DNA of 48,816 nt, taken from assembly GCA_051453625.1 (NCBI GenBank), contig JBOZIK010000001.1, positions 122,516,644-122,565,459 on the forward strand, given 5' to 3'. The position numbers were made by a program, and so were the translations under genes. This document shows, in pieces, positions 9,281 through 21,680 of the stretch (its first letter is position 1; every line of letters starts with the position of its first letter). Source of the stretch: Welwitschia mirabilis (lineage: Eukaryota > Gnetophyta > Gnetopsida > Welwitschiales). Below the pieces are notes generated by a model. It was given only the letters and a program-made list of their open reading frames with translations, did no database searches and was not told the origin of the DNA.

Positions 9281-11330
9281 GAAAAGGTAAATATCAAAAG
9301 TATGGACCTCAATTAGTGGACAGGAAAACTACAGAAAGGGATGAAATAAGGCAGAAACACCAAAAATATCATCAAAACTAGCTTTCTGCCTTAATGTTTT
9401 TGTGCTCCCCTTTGGTAAGCTTTCGTATTCCCTCCTTGGAAGTCCACATTGTTCTAATTTCCCTATGTTGGAGAAGCTAATGTGTTGTTTTTGAATGAGT
9501 ATTAGACACACACTTTTCTCAAGCCAAGGGGAAAAAAGAAGAAAAGGGGGGAAAACACTAAGACGTTAATTTGGTTCTTACAATCAAAAACGATCAACAT
9601 ACATAGGTGAGAAACAGGTACCAACTTAGATAATATCAAAAATACTAAAATTTATCTCTTGCATGAATCCATAATCTTTATAATCTTTACCTATAAATGG
9701 ATGAACCATTGAATAACGACACAGTAAGACTATGCCTGAAAGAAGTAAAGAAACAGTCATAATCTATGAATGCATCAAGCTAAAGGCAATTGTCTCCAAT
9801 GAAATGTGGAAAGGATATGGCTATGAATGGCATTGGGAACTCAATTACACCAGCCTCTAAATCACTCCAAAGTTTCAAGCATCCTATCACTTAATACAAT
9901 AAAAACAACACCAGAAGCAGATGGAGGGTTATTAAGGCATCTCGAAATGACACGCAAGACTTTTATTCATTACTATCTCTTTGAATACAGTAAAGGTAAA
10001 AAGATGTTCCACAGAAGGATACATTCAATATGAATATCAAAAAGGATTGCAGCTTCTACAAGAAAAGTCTCGAATATTGTGAAGCTACTGCATTTGTGTC
10101 CGAATCAAATTCCAATGATGGGAAAAAAAGCTGCTTCTCAAACAGATGAAGACCAGATGAATTAACCACAGAGTAAAGAAACAGTTTTGGTTTCTTGCAA
10201 ATGTTTTTTCTTCCAGTTGTATCATTTCTATCTCAGTTTATACTTTCCTTGCCGTTTGGAAATGAATAGACAAGCATTCAATCTACTTCCCTTTCCATTC
10301 TCAACTAAATGAATAAGCATTCAATCTGAATTCATCCTGTTCGTTCATCAATGTATGAATAGACCTGGTAGATAATAAAATTCAAGTTTTATTTATTTTC
10401 TGTGTTTGGTTTATGGCCATTAATTATAATTCTTTAGTGTGACTCACTATTGCTTCGTTATGGTGACAGGCTAGAGTCACTCAGCAGACAGATGGACCCA
10501 CATACCGCACTATTCCTAAATTTCCATNNNNNNNNNNCATGCAATAATTTAACCTCGCCTAACAGAATATCATTTCTCTGTTTCCTTATTTCATCTCGAA
10601 AGGCATGCTACCCCGCAACATACAATATTATAAATCTTATTTGAGAATTGAAGTTGCGAGTGTGACAACGACCCACGGGTAGTGTTGCAACATCTGGGTA
10701 CTTTGTGCTGATTCGGGAACTTTGATTTCCAATGCATGGTCTGTGCTAATGTGCTAATTACTTGTTGGGAGATATAGCACTCAGTGCATTATGATCTATT
10801 GATAGGCAATAATAAAAATTTTTATTGTATCGCTTATTTACTTGATATGTGAATAATATCAACCATTATGTTGCTTTTAGGCTGGAATTTAATATTCATT
10901 AATAGTTTTTTAATTTTAAAAAGTTTCTATTTCGATTTTTAAAGACTCCTCTATTGCTCGCTCTTTCGTCCATTCAATTCCCAGGATTTGAACTTCTCGT
11001 CCTCCAATTTTAAAAGATAGTTCTGCGATACGTTATGAAAACCTACTTGTATTTTGATGCTAACAAATTGACAAGCATCATGTCGGCTATGAAACTAAAA
11101 AACAAGGCAAGTTTAAAACTCGCGGCACAGCGCGGAATAACGTTGATATCTAAAAGTTCTTGTCTTTACCTCTTTAAACCTAATATTCTCAAATTTTAGA
11201 CATGAAAGTAAAAATTTAGACACAGTACGAAAACCTTAAGTTGGGTTTTTCCAAACTTAACTAATAATGGAAGACCTGAAATTCGTGCGAATGCAACAAT
11301 TTAAACATACAAAACCAAATTAAGAAAATG

Positions 11331-11338
11331 CAACTCAC
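11331..11338 (-). promoter_or_regulatory. 5' splice site of SF3B4 exon 1
   Basis: The minus strand reads CCTGTCG|GTGAGTTG. GTGAGT is a consensus donor. It cuts after the first base of a codon, so the expected Val codon (GTN) would be completed by exon 2. The reading frame beyond the donor no longer resembles the protein family. Confidence 0.9.
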
Positions 11339-11492
11339 CGACAGGTCCGGCCTGTACGAAGAGCTCCCAAAGAAGTTCTTCTGTAACTTGAGGATCGAGA
11401 TTTCCAACGTAGGCAGTAGCATCCTGATTTCTCTCTGCAGTATGTTGCCCTAAAAGGTTCGCCCCTACTCCAGGAGTTATTCTGCTAGTCAT
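11339..11492 (-). CDS. SF3B4: Splicing factor 3B subunit 4 (SAP49), exon 1
   Basis: This exon encodes the first 51 residues of SF3B4/SAP49, starting [20 protein letters not shown], then [14 protein letters not shown] and [18 protein letters not shown] is the RNP2 motif that opens RRM1. SF3B4 is a component of the SF3b complex of U2 snRNP; in the nucleus it contacts pre-mRNA upstream of the branch point and binds SF3B2. The start fits the plant family N-terminus, and the exon ends at a consensus GTGAGT donor after codon 51 plus one base. There are no stops or odd substitutions, so this exon looks under selection. The rest of RRM1, RRM2 and the Pro-rich tail should lie at lower coordinates but were not seen, so the gene has a very long first intron, continues outside the window, or is truncated. 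Confidence 0.9.
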
Positions 11493-11760
11493 TCTCCCAA
11501 CTTACTCTCTTCCCGCTTCAACGGCTCGCCGAGATTGAATAAATTTCGGCTTTTGAGACGTCACAAAATCCTGTCCTACCGTAACGCGTTTTTAACTCTC
11601 TAAGAATTCCCTAGCAGAGGGCTCGCCCATTCCAGAAAACATGCACTTCGTGTTAAACTATTGTAGTCCGCAGGCTTCCATGGCTTTTTCATGAATTTAA
11701 CTAGGTGCGCCACATCCTTGCGTGGTTTCCCAATCCACGAAATTTAAAGGGTTAAATCTA
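11493..11760 (-). promoter_or_regulatory. SF3B4 5' UTR and proximal promoter region
   Basis: The sequence upstream of the start codon is clearly richer in CpG (CGGCTCGCCGAG, ACGCG, GTGCGCC) than the DNA beyond 11760. GACGTCAC at 11557-11564 is an ACGT-core, CRE/bZIP-type site. No clear TATA box is visible, as is common for housekeeping genes. The transcription start cannot be fixed from sequence alone. Confidence 0.5.
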
Positions 11761-14300
11761 AAAGGAATATAAATATTTTTAAAAAAGGTTATTAAAATTA
11801 TTCAAAAATTCTTTAACATTGTAAAAAATAGAATTTGAAATTTTTAAGTAATATAAATTAACTAATTAAAAATTGTCGTTAAATACACATCCCAACATCA
11901 AAGCAGTGCTTCTACGACTTTATGGTTGTGAGTTTGATTTTTACAAATACCTTTTAACAAAAAGAAATTATGTTTTTAGCTTATTAAACCAAATAAGCAA
12001 ATTTATAACATTATAAAAGTCAAAATACTAAATAATGTTAGTCTTTTTTAAAATTTTGTTAGTAAATGTATTAGCTTTTAAATAATAATAATAAGCTGGT
12101 TATTGCCAATGTTATAACCAAACATAAAAGGCTAGCATTCTATGTGGTGAATAATTATTGTGAAACGTTTCAACAATATTTAATCATAAACAAAAACAAT
12201 TAATTATAAATTTACAATAAAGGTTGTGATGAGAGGTCTATAATCCTTTTTAATGCCATGACTTGGTTGTCTAGAAAAAGATATTTGCACTTAAGATAGA
12301 CCATTATTTTATGGAAGATAAACTTTCAATGATGAAATACTAAAATAATTAATTTTTAGTTACAAAGTAATACCATGTGTCTTTGTATAAGTCTTCTAAA
12401 ATATGTAGTCTCAACTTGCAATCATAAATTTTACATTTTGTACTCTTGCTTTATGGAAAATATATTTTGTAACCTAAAAGCAATTTGATCTTTATTAGGA
12501 TGATTAACTTTCTTAGAAGGATTTTCACTTGGGATGACAAAATAATTACTCTAAATGCTCCTCTTCTAAAAAGAATGCTATATTTGTTGGCCACTCAGTA
12601 AACTATGATAGAAAACAACAAGATTTATCTATAACCAGATTAGTGCATAACCTTATGTCGTTAAAGTAAAATCCTACTAACATTTTTCACTGACATTATT
12701 AAATTTATCATTAGTGCTTTATCATTCTAAGGCTATGTTAAACTAAGAGTGAAAACTGTGAATAGGAAAAACAATACATAGCGAAGGGAAAAAATGCAAA
12801 TAATAATAATAATAATGGATTATATTAATATACTTCAAAAAATTAATGTTTGCATTAAGTAAATAAAATATAGAATAACCATAACTTTTCATAAACTCTA
12901 ACTATGTTATATGCCTCCATGGGGATGTTTCTACAATAACATCATATGAAGGTAAGACAAACTAATAATCAATTTTGCATGTCAAGTAACTATTGTGCTT
13001 ATGTCTAATGTTACTAGAGTGTTTAAATACGATGTCACTCGTACACTTGTGTTTACAAATGTTAAAGAGTCTGTAGCTACACTTTCCTCTCATGTCACCA
13101 CAACACCCTCATAGTGCATCGTTGTTACACCCTTCTTTTGTGCCATCACCACACAACATCATCCAAACCTAAAAAGTAATACTTGTCATCTGTAGTGTAT
13201 CTCTTTATTAGTAACCACCCTAATTAATGCATAGAAAGTTTAACCTTACTTCCATGAATTCAGAATTCCTCATGAACAATGGCCAAGCTAGGAGTCTCTT
13301 TATGGCAGGCAAATTAAGCAAGTTCCTTGAAAACCTTCATGGCCATATTACTTTCTCTCTTAAGAGTCCATGAACAACTAGGACAAGAAAATACTTGGAT
13401 CCATGGCATACAACTATATTACTAGACAACTATAAAAGAAGTTATTGAATGTAATGCTAAAGGCTACAAAATCTAGTGAGGATGTGAGCTTTAATCCCTA
13501 AGAAAATCTTCTTAAGAACTAATATGTATTTGATTAAACATATTAGGAAGTCATACTATTGTCATAATCTTCTCACTCTATACAAGCGATGGTGCATGAT
13601 GATTTAAAGGTACTTCATATTAGTTGCTACTTAACAACTTCACTAAAGTCCATCTCTATTTTCTTTTTGCCAGGATGTGTTAATTTTGAGCCCACCTTTC
13701 ATATGTTCTAAATGATTCATTACGACAAGGTTTTCAAGAAGGAAATATTCATCATAAGGGTCTCATTTAGTTCCTCTACAAGAGGGCTACATCATACCTC
13801 TAAAGGTCTCTTTTAAAAATTTCTACTATGGTCTCACCCCTACTTTTGTTGTTACAATGCATCAACTGATGGTAGCAATGATGCACTTGCTAAATAAAAT
13901 GACAATAATGAATTAAATGAAAAAAATGATGAGTCTTTATAAGTATAATACATTCTTACTATTCTAATAGAACTAAAATTCCATGAATACTACTGTTTAT
14001 TCCTTATCACTTTCCTCACTTGGGCATCCTAATAAGCTATAATTTCCTTGATGGTCTTACAAAATTTGATGATGATGTATAGAGTGAGCCCTAATATGCT
14101 ACCTATTATAGAGATTCAAATTTTTCTCAAGCATAAAAATCCTCTTTCTACCTTAAATGATTTTTTCAATTCCTAGTTATAACATTATTTGTATTTTGAT
14201 AAAGAAAAACATATATTTTCATTAAAAAATGTACAAATTATTTTTAACCCAAAAAAAATACTAAAATCTAATCTCAATAATAATGTTTAATTTTGCATCA
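11761..14300. other. AT-rich, CpG-poor decayed DNA; no gene seen
   Basis: Frames are short and stop-rich, and no protein family could be recognised on either strand. A (TAA)6 microsatellite sits near 12800-12817. The composition suggests old transposon-derived DNA altered by cytosine loss. That is an inference from composition, not from a matched element. Confidence 0.5.
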
Positions 14301-14329
14301 AATTTTTTTTGTTTGTAATATTTGGAGTG

Positions 14330-16012
14330 TTACGATAAATAAGTGATTATTGTGATAATCAGTATCTAAATTCTTGTATAATAAGAATGTAATTGAAAAA
14401 CATAATATAAAATCATGTATATTAATAGATATTTTAAAATTGATGAAAAAAAATTTTGAATTGCATATACATACTACAACATATNNNNNNNNNNNNNNNN
14501 NNNNNNNNNNNNNNNNNNNNNNNNNNNNNNNNNNNNNNNNNNNNNNNNNNNNNNNNNNNNNNNNNNNNNNNNNNNNNNNNNNNNAATTACATATACAAAC
14601 TACAACATATGTTTATTACTGCTAACTAGAACATGAGGAATAAAAGTATAAAAAATAAAATTATGTTCATGGTAATTTATTTCAGTGAAATAATATTTTT
14701 ATATCCTTTAAGAATTAAGTGTCTTTAGTTATGCTTGTCTTACTAATGTAACATACTCCCTTAATGGTGCTTCTCTTTTACACTCTAATTTTTACATATT
14801 TTACCCTATAACTTAGTACAGAAAATATTTAAGGCTATAAACTTTAGGTTTAGCTTTAAACTATCGTTAATCAAGTTTGATCATTTTAGTTATCAAATTA
14901 TCATTTAAAAGTATTGATACTTAGATTCTATTTTACAAATCAACCTAAGCTACCTAGTCTTTAACCCATGTGATTAACTCAAGGAGATTAGCATTACCAT
15001 TAGATTCATAATAATGCTGACATTAAAGAAGGACAAGTTCTAGAAAGGATGAATTAAAACTCACTTATCAAACTACCTAATCAAACTTGGCTAATTCAAT
15101 TGATCATGAAGATCTACAATAATCAAATTTTATGCGTATTAGTGTGTCAAGTATGTAAAATTTCAAATGAGAACTTAACCCATGACTATATCAGAACAAT
15201 CCACCTCAAGAATTGAGGTAGTTTACTTAATGTTTATTTCATGATTTATTGCACATTTAGATTTCATCATCATTGAAAGACCTCTAATAGATCTAAATTT
15301 TCTATGATATGATAAGAGTTTATCTCATCATGAGGTTCTAAGCCACCTTTCCCTCTTCCTAAGCATGCAAGAAAAATTGTTTCATGAAGCAACTACCTTT
15401 TTAAGCCTAAGGACATATTTTTTATTACATTGTTCATTTCCTGTAGCATTTACATTATTATTTAATGCACTTTGATCTGTGACTAGACCTAGATTTCTTT
15501 ACTAGCCATCTAATAGTTCATTTTGAATGTTCCTTCATATAAATCAAGTAGAGTTGGTTCCTTTGGTATATGACTATGGACTACATATTTGATGTAGCAG
15601 TATTTATAACATCCTTCATGTTATTCCATTTTCTTAAATTTCATTACATAATGATCCATCTCCAAGCCTTAACATTCATGCCATTTGAGATCTATAGTAA
15701 TAAAGCTCTTCTTGCTTAATGGTTTATCATAACTAAAGTTTGCTTGGTACTTTATCTTGTAAATAATCATGCCTAGTGCATAGGTAAAGAAGTTTTCTAA
15801 TATTAAGCCGTTTAAAGGTTTAACCAATTACCTTTAAACATATCTTTATTAAACAAACCTAAACAATTACAAGCTTTGAAATACCCTTGTGATCTTAATG
15901 GAAAAATGACAATTAAGATTGTTTGTACTAATAGGCTATCCTAGTTTAATATTATAATTTGTAACCCTTATTAAGGCATATTAAGCTTTTAGTATTGTTG
16001 TTAAGGATTGCA
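14330..16012 (+). repeat. 5' LTR of the Gypsy element (start uncertain)
   Basis: Homology to the right copy is clear from about 14770 to about 15945. The right end is placed at ...GGATTGCA (16012) because a PBS-like sequence follows after two bases. The left end near 14330 is only suggested, by TTTGGAGTGTTACG resembling the right LTR start. A 100-N gap (14485-14584) lies inside, with 24-25 bp direct copies on both sides. Confidence 0.65.
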
Positions 16013-16014
16013 CT

Positions 16015-16035
16015 TGGTGTTCCTTGAGATACCAG
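16015..16035 (+). other. PBS-like site of the Gypsy element
   Basis: TGGTGTTCCTTGAGATACC two bases after the LTR resembles a decayed form of TGGCGCCGTTGCCGGGGA, the PBS usual in Tat/Athila elements. Several C to T and G to A changes would be needed, so this is tentative. Confidence 0.45.
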
Positions 16036-16959
16036 AATACATTTTTATTTTTGAAAAAATTTTTAGATTTATTTTCCATCTACAGTTATCAAAATTAAAA
16101 AATATTTTCTATTTTATAAGAGTAAGGAACATTTAAATCAAACGAGCATGGATCTATGAGATGTTCATCTTAGATTAGCTCTAATGAGTCTTGTTTCTAA
16201 GTGAATTCTACCTTGTTTTTAGTATCATTAGCTATCAAAAGGTTAAGGTTTTAATTATCTATCAAATATCACATACCTATATACATGTTATGATTTGTCA
16301 TCTACATATTGATCTATGATATTATTGCATTAAATTTTTATTTTTGATTTTTTTGGAGAAACTTCATATTACAATTTGCATAATTTTGTGATTTATTTAT
16401 TAACTATTTTTCATTTTTTGTGAATCAAATTTTAGTTAATGTCATAATGTGCTCCACTAGTACTAATATCCTGTTTGTAAAACATTTCTTATTCAAAATC
16501 TCAAATTGCATTTTTCAGTATTTTTCACATTAAAAAAATATTCTTGAAACTGCTTTTTTTTTTTCAAATTTGAACTATTATGGATCATTAGATTGATATC
16601 ATTACTATTTAACACCATAAAGACTTTTACGAAGAATAATCTAACCCTAAACCTTTTATAAATAAGTTTGATAATAATTACATTAGACCCTCATTTCAAA
16701 TAAGAAAAATTGAACATCTCAAAACCATAAATGTTTAAAGATTTCTTTGATGAATATAGCAATATTCGAAGATTATAGATATAGTGCATGTTTGTCTAGT
16801 CTCATGCAGAAGAAAATTAAAGATTTATGATAATCTAAGTATTTACCTTTTCATTTATGTATGTTTTTACCTCCTCACACACCAAACAAGAGTAGAAAAC
16901 TAGATGCCATAGCTACATGCTTAGAGAAACATGAAATGTCCAAATAATGTGAAGATAGT

Positions 16960-17220
16960 GGAGCTATTATATATGTTATGTGTAATTCAGATGAACATGA
17001 AGTAAATGAATGTCCTTCTATTCTTATCTACAAATGTAGAGTGGCCAAACAAGTGCATAGTTTACAAGATAAAAGATCTTCTTAGGGACAATAAAACTTA
17101 TCATTTCCTTATGAAGATATGTACAACCTAGAATGGAAAACTCAATCTATTTTTCTTGGAAGACTTAATAAGATGAAGCATTTACTTCATAAAAGCCTAA
17201 CTAACCTCAAAGTTAGCCAT
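16960..17220 (+). pseudogene. Gypsy gag zinc-knuckle region
   Basis: The plus-strand frame reads YVMCNSDEHEVNECPS near 16974-17021. That is a CCHC knuckle whose first Cys has become Tyr (TGT to TAT). RVAKQVHSLQD, then LNKMKHLLHKSLTNLKVSH, follow with intervening stops. It would bind element RNA in the particle. It lies between the 5' LTR and the protease, as expected. Confidence 0.65.
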
Positions 17221-17788
17221 TAGAATATGTTTTAAATTAATTCATTAAATCCTAAATCTTAGTAATAACAAATGAGCTAGAATTAATACTTAAATGACAT
17301 AAACTCTTTATTATTTAAAACAAGGAATGAATTAAGTCGTTTAAACAGTTTTCCACTTATTCTCTATAAACCAAAGAGAAAAGGGTAAGCTTCTAACTCA
17401 ACCTATACCTAACTCAAAAGAAGTCAACATTATTAAGGAAGGAAGATGTTACATGAGTAAATGATATTTCACTTAAAATTAGTATGTAAATCAACAAAAA
17501 TGTTCAACTACCACAAAGGTAACTTTCCACATATAACTTTGAACTTAAACTTATGCTCAAGCCTAGAAAGAATGATGAAGATGACATGGACCTAAAGAAG
17601 TTAAGAAAAGACATTTAACACATATGAGGAAAAAACAACCTAAATAATAACATCTAAATATCTTTAAAAAAACCTAAGAATCAACATTAAATTTTTATAT
17701 GCTATCAAACAAGTACTCATCATATGCAAACTTCTTTAAATATATGTGCATAGTAAAAAGAAAAACTAAATGTATAAAAAATGCTTTC

Positions 17789-17832
17789 CTCCTAGCTTTA
17801 CAAGTAATAACTCCTAGCTTTACAAGTAATAA
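17789..17832. repeat. Perfect 22-bp tandem duplication
   Basis: CTCCTAGCTTTACAAGTAAT plus AA occurs twice in direct succession (17789-17810 and 17811-17832) without a mismatch. In such heavily decayed DNA this points to a recent replication-slippage event. Confidence 0.9.
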
Positions 17833-19371
17833 CAATAGTTCAAATCCATCTAACTTTAGAAATCCTAATTTTCAAACTACATTATGTGTATTTATTCTTT
17901 TTATTTTTAAAATAAATTGACTAATCTTTTATAGGTCTAAAAAGCTATAGGACTAAGAAAAGTTTAGTTAATACAAAGTGTAAAAGCTTAAAGATAAAGA
18001 TCAACAATAATTAATATGGTAAATATCACTATTAAGAATTAAAAATAGCTAAGTACTAATAAACACCTCATATAATTAAGTAATTTAGTATTTGTGGACA
18101 TCCATATAGTTAGAGGGAAAAAATGATACTAGTGATACCTCGTATTAAGTACTCATCATGTAAAAATATATTCAGCTAATTCAAGAGGTCAACAATGTAA
18201 CCATGTGACAAAACATTTAAAAATATCCAAAGTTCATACTTTTCAAACATATTCAAATTTAACTCAAAATTGATTTTTCCCCACTCTATATTTGTATTGT
18301 TTAACCTTCCACATTGTCCAATTGCTCACTTTTGAGTTATTCCTACCTATCCGCATAGCTTCATGCCTTAATGCCCTTTTCTCTTAATGTCTAAATACAT
18401 GAGCAATTACACTAAATCAAGCTCCTTTTCACCACTTTCTCATGCATCTCCTTCTCATTACAATCTTACTTTATGGATCCATCTTCAACCTCCTCATATT
18501 ATCACTACTTTTATTTGTAATGGCTCTTATCTTTCTTCAATTTTTGGGAATGTACATGGTAGTAAGTCATTCTGTTGATGCTTTTTAGATGGTTTTTCAA
18601 ACTCCTTTCTAAATAATTTAAAAAAATTCCATTTTATGATTCTTGTAAAAAAGGATTCCTCCATTCTTTCATTACTAAGTACTTTAAAAAACCTAACTTG
18701 TTCCTCCTTTAGAATCAAAAAACACTTACATAGCCACAACTATAAAAAGGGAAAAAAGTAAGTAAATATGACACATATATTTAGATTTCACTAATGACAT
18801 TAACCAAAAAAGTTTAATTTTTTCAAACAACTAATAGCAAAAATTGAAAGGTAAACTTTGGAGGATAGTTATGAATTTCTTTGACAACTTCATCTAATCC
18901 TTTCATGTAGAGTAATACTAAAACATCATCTCTTATGAATTTTTGCATGGAAAATGGTTCATGCCTTAAAGGATTCAAATTCAACAAAATCATGTTTTCC
19001 TTACCTTTTTCAACCTTCTCTAGTCACTAAGATCTCTTATCCACACTTATGCTTTTTCTCCTTTACATTAAATCTCTTCAAATTTCTTACATGCCATAGT
19101 TTATAATAGATGCAAATCAAAAGAGCATTTCATTTTCATTTATGGTGCCTTCCCTTCATTTCCTACTACTAAAGCATATTACGAACGGTAATAGGTAGCC
19201 TTTTCCCATGCATATTTTGCCCTCTTACATCTAATCATTACATTAAGCTTGTTTTCCATCCTATGGCATATGGAATAATTATTAGCAACTATAGGCTCTT
19301 ATTATTTAAATAATAATTAGTGTAGAGTTTTATTTGACCATTTTAAATGAACAAAAAAGAATAGATAAGGT

Positions 19372-19590
19372 GTTATTAGATTTATGAGCTAGTATAAACC
19401 TAATGCCATGTTCATTATGTAAGGAATCTGGTTTAGAATGAATAAAGAAAAGAATAATAATTTTGTAAATTGTAGATCACTCAATAAAATTTCCTATAGA
19501 AATAGTAGAAGATATTATGGTATACATTGACAAATTTTACTATCTAGTAGATTTTTTATATCTAGTAGATTTTGTATGTTATAAATGGAA
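19372..19590 (+). pseudogene. Gypsy aspartic protease relic
   Basis: The plus frame reads VLLDL*ASINLMPCSL, KRIIIL, then IVDHSIKFPIEIVEDIMVYI and DKFYYLVDF. This follows the Tat/Athila protease pattern 'ALLDLGASVNLMPYSV ... LADRSVKxPxGIVEDVLVxVDKFxFPVDF'. The active-site Gly (GGA) is now TGA. A short local duplication, CTAGTAGATTTT repeated about 19 bp apart (19542-19575), adds LYLVDF to the C-terminal part. The match over some 60 residues makes the assignment firm despite the stops. Confidence 0.82.
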
Positions 19591-19734
19591 GATAATCCTA
19601 AGAAATGTCCACATAATTCCTCACCACTACTAAATCTTTAATCATTTGTATGAATGATATATTTAAGATGTTATTTGACAATATGAACAAAAAGTTGTAA
19701 GTTTTTAATATCACAAAGAAGAACCACATGAATA

Positions 19735-20850
19735 TATTAAAGATATTAACTTAATCACAAGTGATGAAGATGACATTTTGGAGTCTTTGTCTTATATTGA
19801 AAGTCATCCACTATGTGAGCCAAATGAAGAGTTAGCACTTGAATTACATGAAAACCCTAAAAATGAAGCATCAAAATGGAAAGCAAGATTTAATCCTTTA
19901 TAATGTGAATCATAAAGGTAATCTTATAATGAAGAGCATATTCTAAATATTAAACTTAAACCTTTTTCAAACGATTGAAAGTATGCATTCTTAAAAGATA
20001 ATAAATCTTTTCTTATAGTCAATATGGAAAACTCTCAACATCATAAGAGATATCTTTGATTGATTGATTAAAATAACAAAATAAGGCTATGCAACAGAAA
20101 ATTTTATATTTAAGAGATATTAATGCTAGAATATCTATGTATAAAATTTACTTGAATGAAAATTCTAAGCCTAAAAAAAACCTCAATGTAGAATTAATCC
20201 TAGCATGAAATAATTAGTGACAAAAGAACTCCATAAGTGACTAAATGCTTATACTATCTATCTAATCTATATTGGTAAATGGGATAATCCTAATTAAACT
20301 AAACATAATAAATCTTAAATCACTATGATTAAAAATGAAATTGATGAGGTCATTCCAATGAAAATGGAAGGAATAATGCGCATAGACTATAAAAATCTAG
20401 ACATTATAATTTATAAGAATCAAATTTCTTTATCATTTATTAATCAAATTCTAGAAATATTAGCTATTCATAACCACTATTATTTCATATATGGATATTT
20501 AAAATATAAATGAATAAACATCCCACCCCGAAGATGAAGAAAAGCTAACTTTCACATGTTCCTTCACAACATTTTCTTGTGAATGGATTTCGTTTGATCT
20601 ATCTAATGCACTAGCTACTTCTTGACATTACATGATGAGGATGTTTTTTAACATTATTGAATAATTCATAAAAGTACCTATTGATGAATTTTTTATTTTT
20701 GATAAACCTTTTGAATCTTAATTAAAACATCTTATTCTTAAACACTGTGAAGAGAAAAGCCTTGTACTTGAGTAGAAGAAATGTCATTTTATGGTTACCA
20801 AGGGTATTTTGTTCAGACATCTAATATTTACAAATGGGATACAAAATGAA
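19735..20850 (+). pseudogene. Gypsy reverse transcriptase relic
   Basis: An acidic linker (LITSDEDDILESLSYIESHP) is followed by KLKPFSND*KYAFLKDNKSF, the usual lead-in 'LKPLPxHLKYAFLGxNxTxPVI'. The frame 20325-20513 reads IKNEIDEVIPMKMEGIMRID, then YKNLDIIIYKNQISL and FINQILEILAIHNHYYFI, matching Gypsy RT around the 'RxCIDYRKLN' and 'LPFIDQxLERLAGxxYYCFLDGYSGYNQI' boxes. Further on come LTFTCSFTTFSCEW, the catalytic box as VPIDEFFIFD (for VFMDDFSVFG), and CEEKSLVLE*KKCHFMVTKG. One of the two catalytic Asp residues is replaced by Glu, and there are many stops. Confidence 0.88.
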
Positions 20851-21234
20851 CCTGAGTAAATTTAAACTCACTGTTCATATTCTCATTGCTAAAAGTGTTA
20901 AAAGATGTAAAATATTTTTTTATATGTGCTAGTTACTATAGAATATTTATTCAAAATTTTTTTGAAATTTAAAAGCCTTTATCTAATCTGCTTGTTAAAG
21001 ATTACTATGTGAATGGTTTACTAAATCTCAACCTACATTTAAAACTTTAAAATTATTCTTTTTTAAGCACCTATTTTATATCCTCTTGATTAATAATTTC
21101 CTTTAAAACTATTAATAACATAAGTTATTATGTTGTAGGAGATTCCTTAAGAGAAACAAGAGATGAATAACTATATGTTATTTACTATTCAAGTGAAGTA
21201 TTACAAGGTCCTTAACTTAATTATATAACAAATG

Positions 21235-21680
21235 AAAAGAACTTCTTGTTGTACTTTTTATCTTAGAAAAATTTAAATCATATTTTATATATGCATGAAT
21301 TATTATTTTCACTGATAATTCTTTCCCTAAGTATTAGATCATTAAGGAAGACTCTAAAGATAGGCTCATTAAATGGACTTTAGTATTATGCAAATTTAAG
21401 CTAGAGATAAAGGATAAGAAAAGTGTAGAAAGTGATATTACTAATCATTTAGTATGTATTATGCCTTTCTCTCCTTCTTTTTTAAATTTCATGCATATAG
21501 ATGATACACTTCCTAATTAGCATCTTCTAGATTTGTAAGAGAATCTTTAGTATGATAATTTTGCTAACTACATTATTACACATTAATTTCTTGATCATTA
21601 GAAGTGCATGATAAGTAGCATTTCTTAGATGGAGTAAATAAGTTCTTTTAGGTTGATTATTACTTGTTTATTATCCTAAT
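21235..21680 (+). pseudogene. Gypsy RNase H relic and following linker
   Basis: The plus frame reads KELLVVLFILEKFKSYFIYA, IIIFTDNSF and, further on, RLIKWTLVLCKFKLEIKDKK. This follows the Gypsy RNase H pattern 'KELLAVVFALEKFRSYLLGxKVxVFTDHAAL ... RLIRWILLLQEFDxEIKDKKGxEN'. A linker with DDTLPN*HLLDL and YDNFANYIITH comes next, typical of the segment before the integrase zinc finger. The first catalytic Asp region is too decayed to identify. Confidence 0.82.

Larger units (their letters stand above)
7754..11330. other. No confident gene; candidate SF3B4 intron 1
   Basis: If SF3B4 is intact this stretch lies in its first intron. Antisense reading did not reveal the expected second exon (the RRM1 RNP motifs). 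It contains an AAAAC/AAAAT microsatellite (8041-8082), a 100-N gap (9181-9280) and a 10-N gap (10528-10537). Around 8347-8622 the plus strand has a coding-like patch (FVFEYFTRELKNNPIYGL, FKQNPLNVPLYLPSL) with stops, which I do not recognise. Base composition is less AT-biased than in the region right of 11760. Confidence 0.5.

Noticed and set aside
11301-11338. Extending the SF3B4 coding frame past the donor to the next stop
   Set aside because: The residues after AGPV do not fit the family, and GTGAGT marks the exon end.
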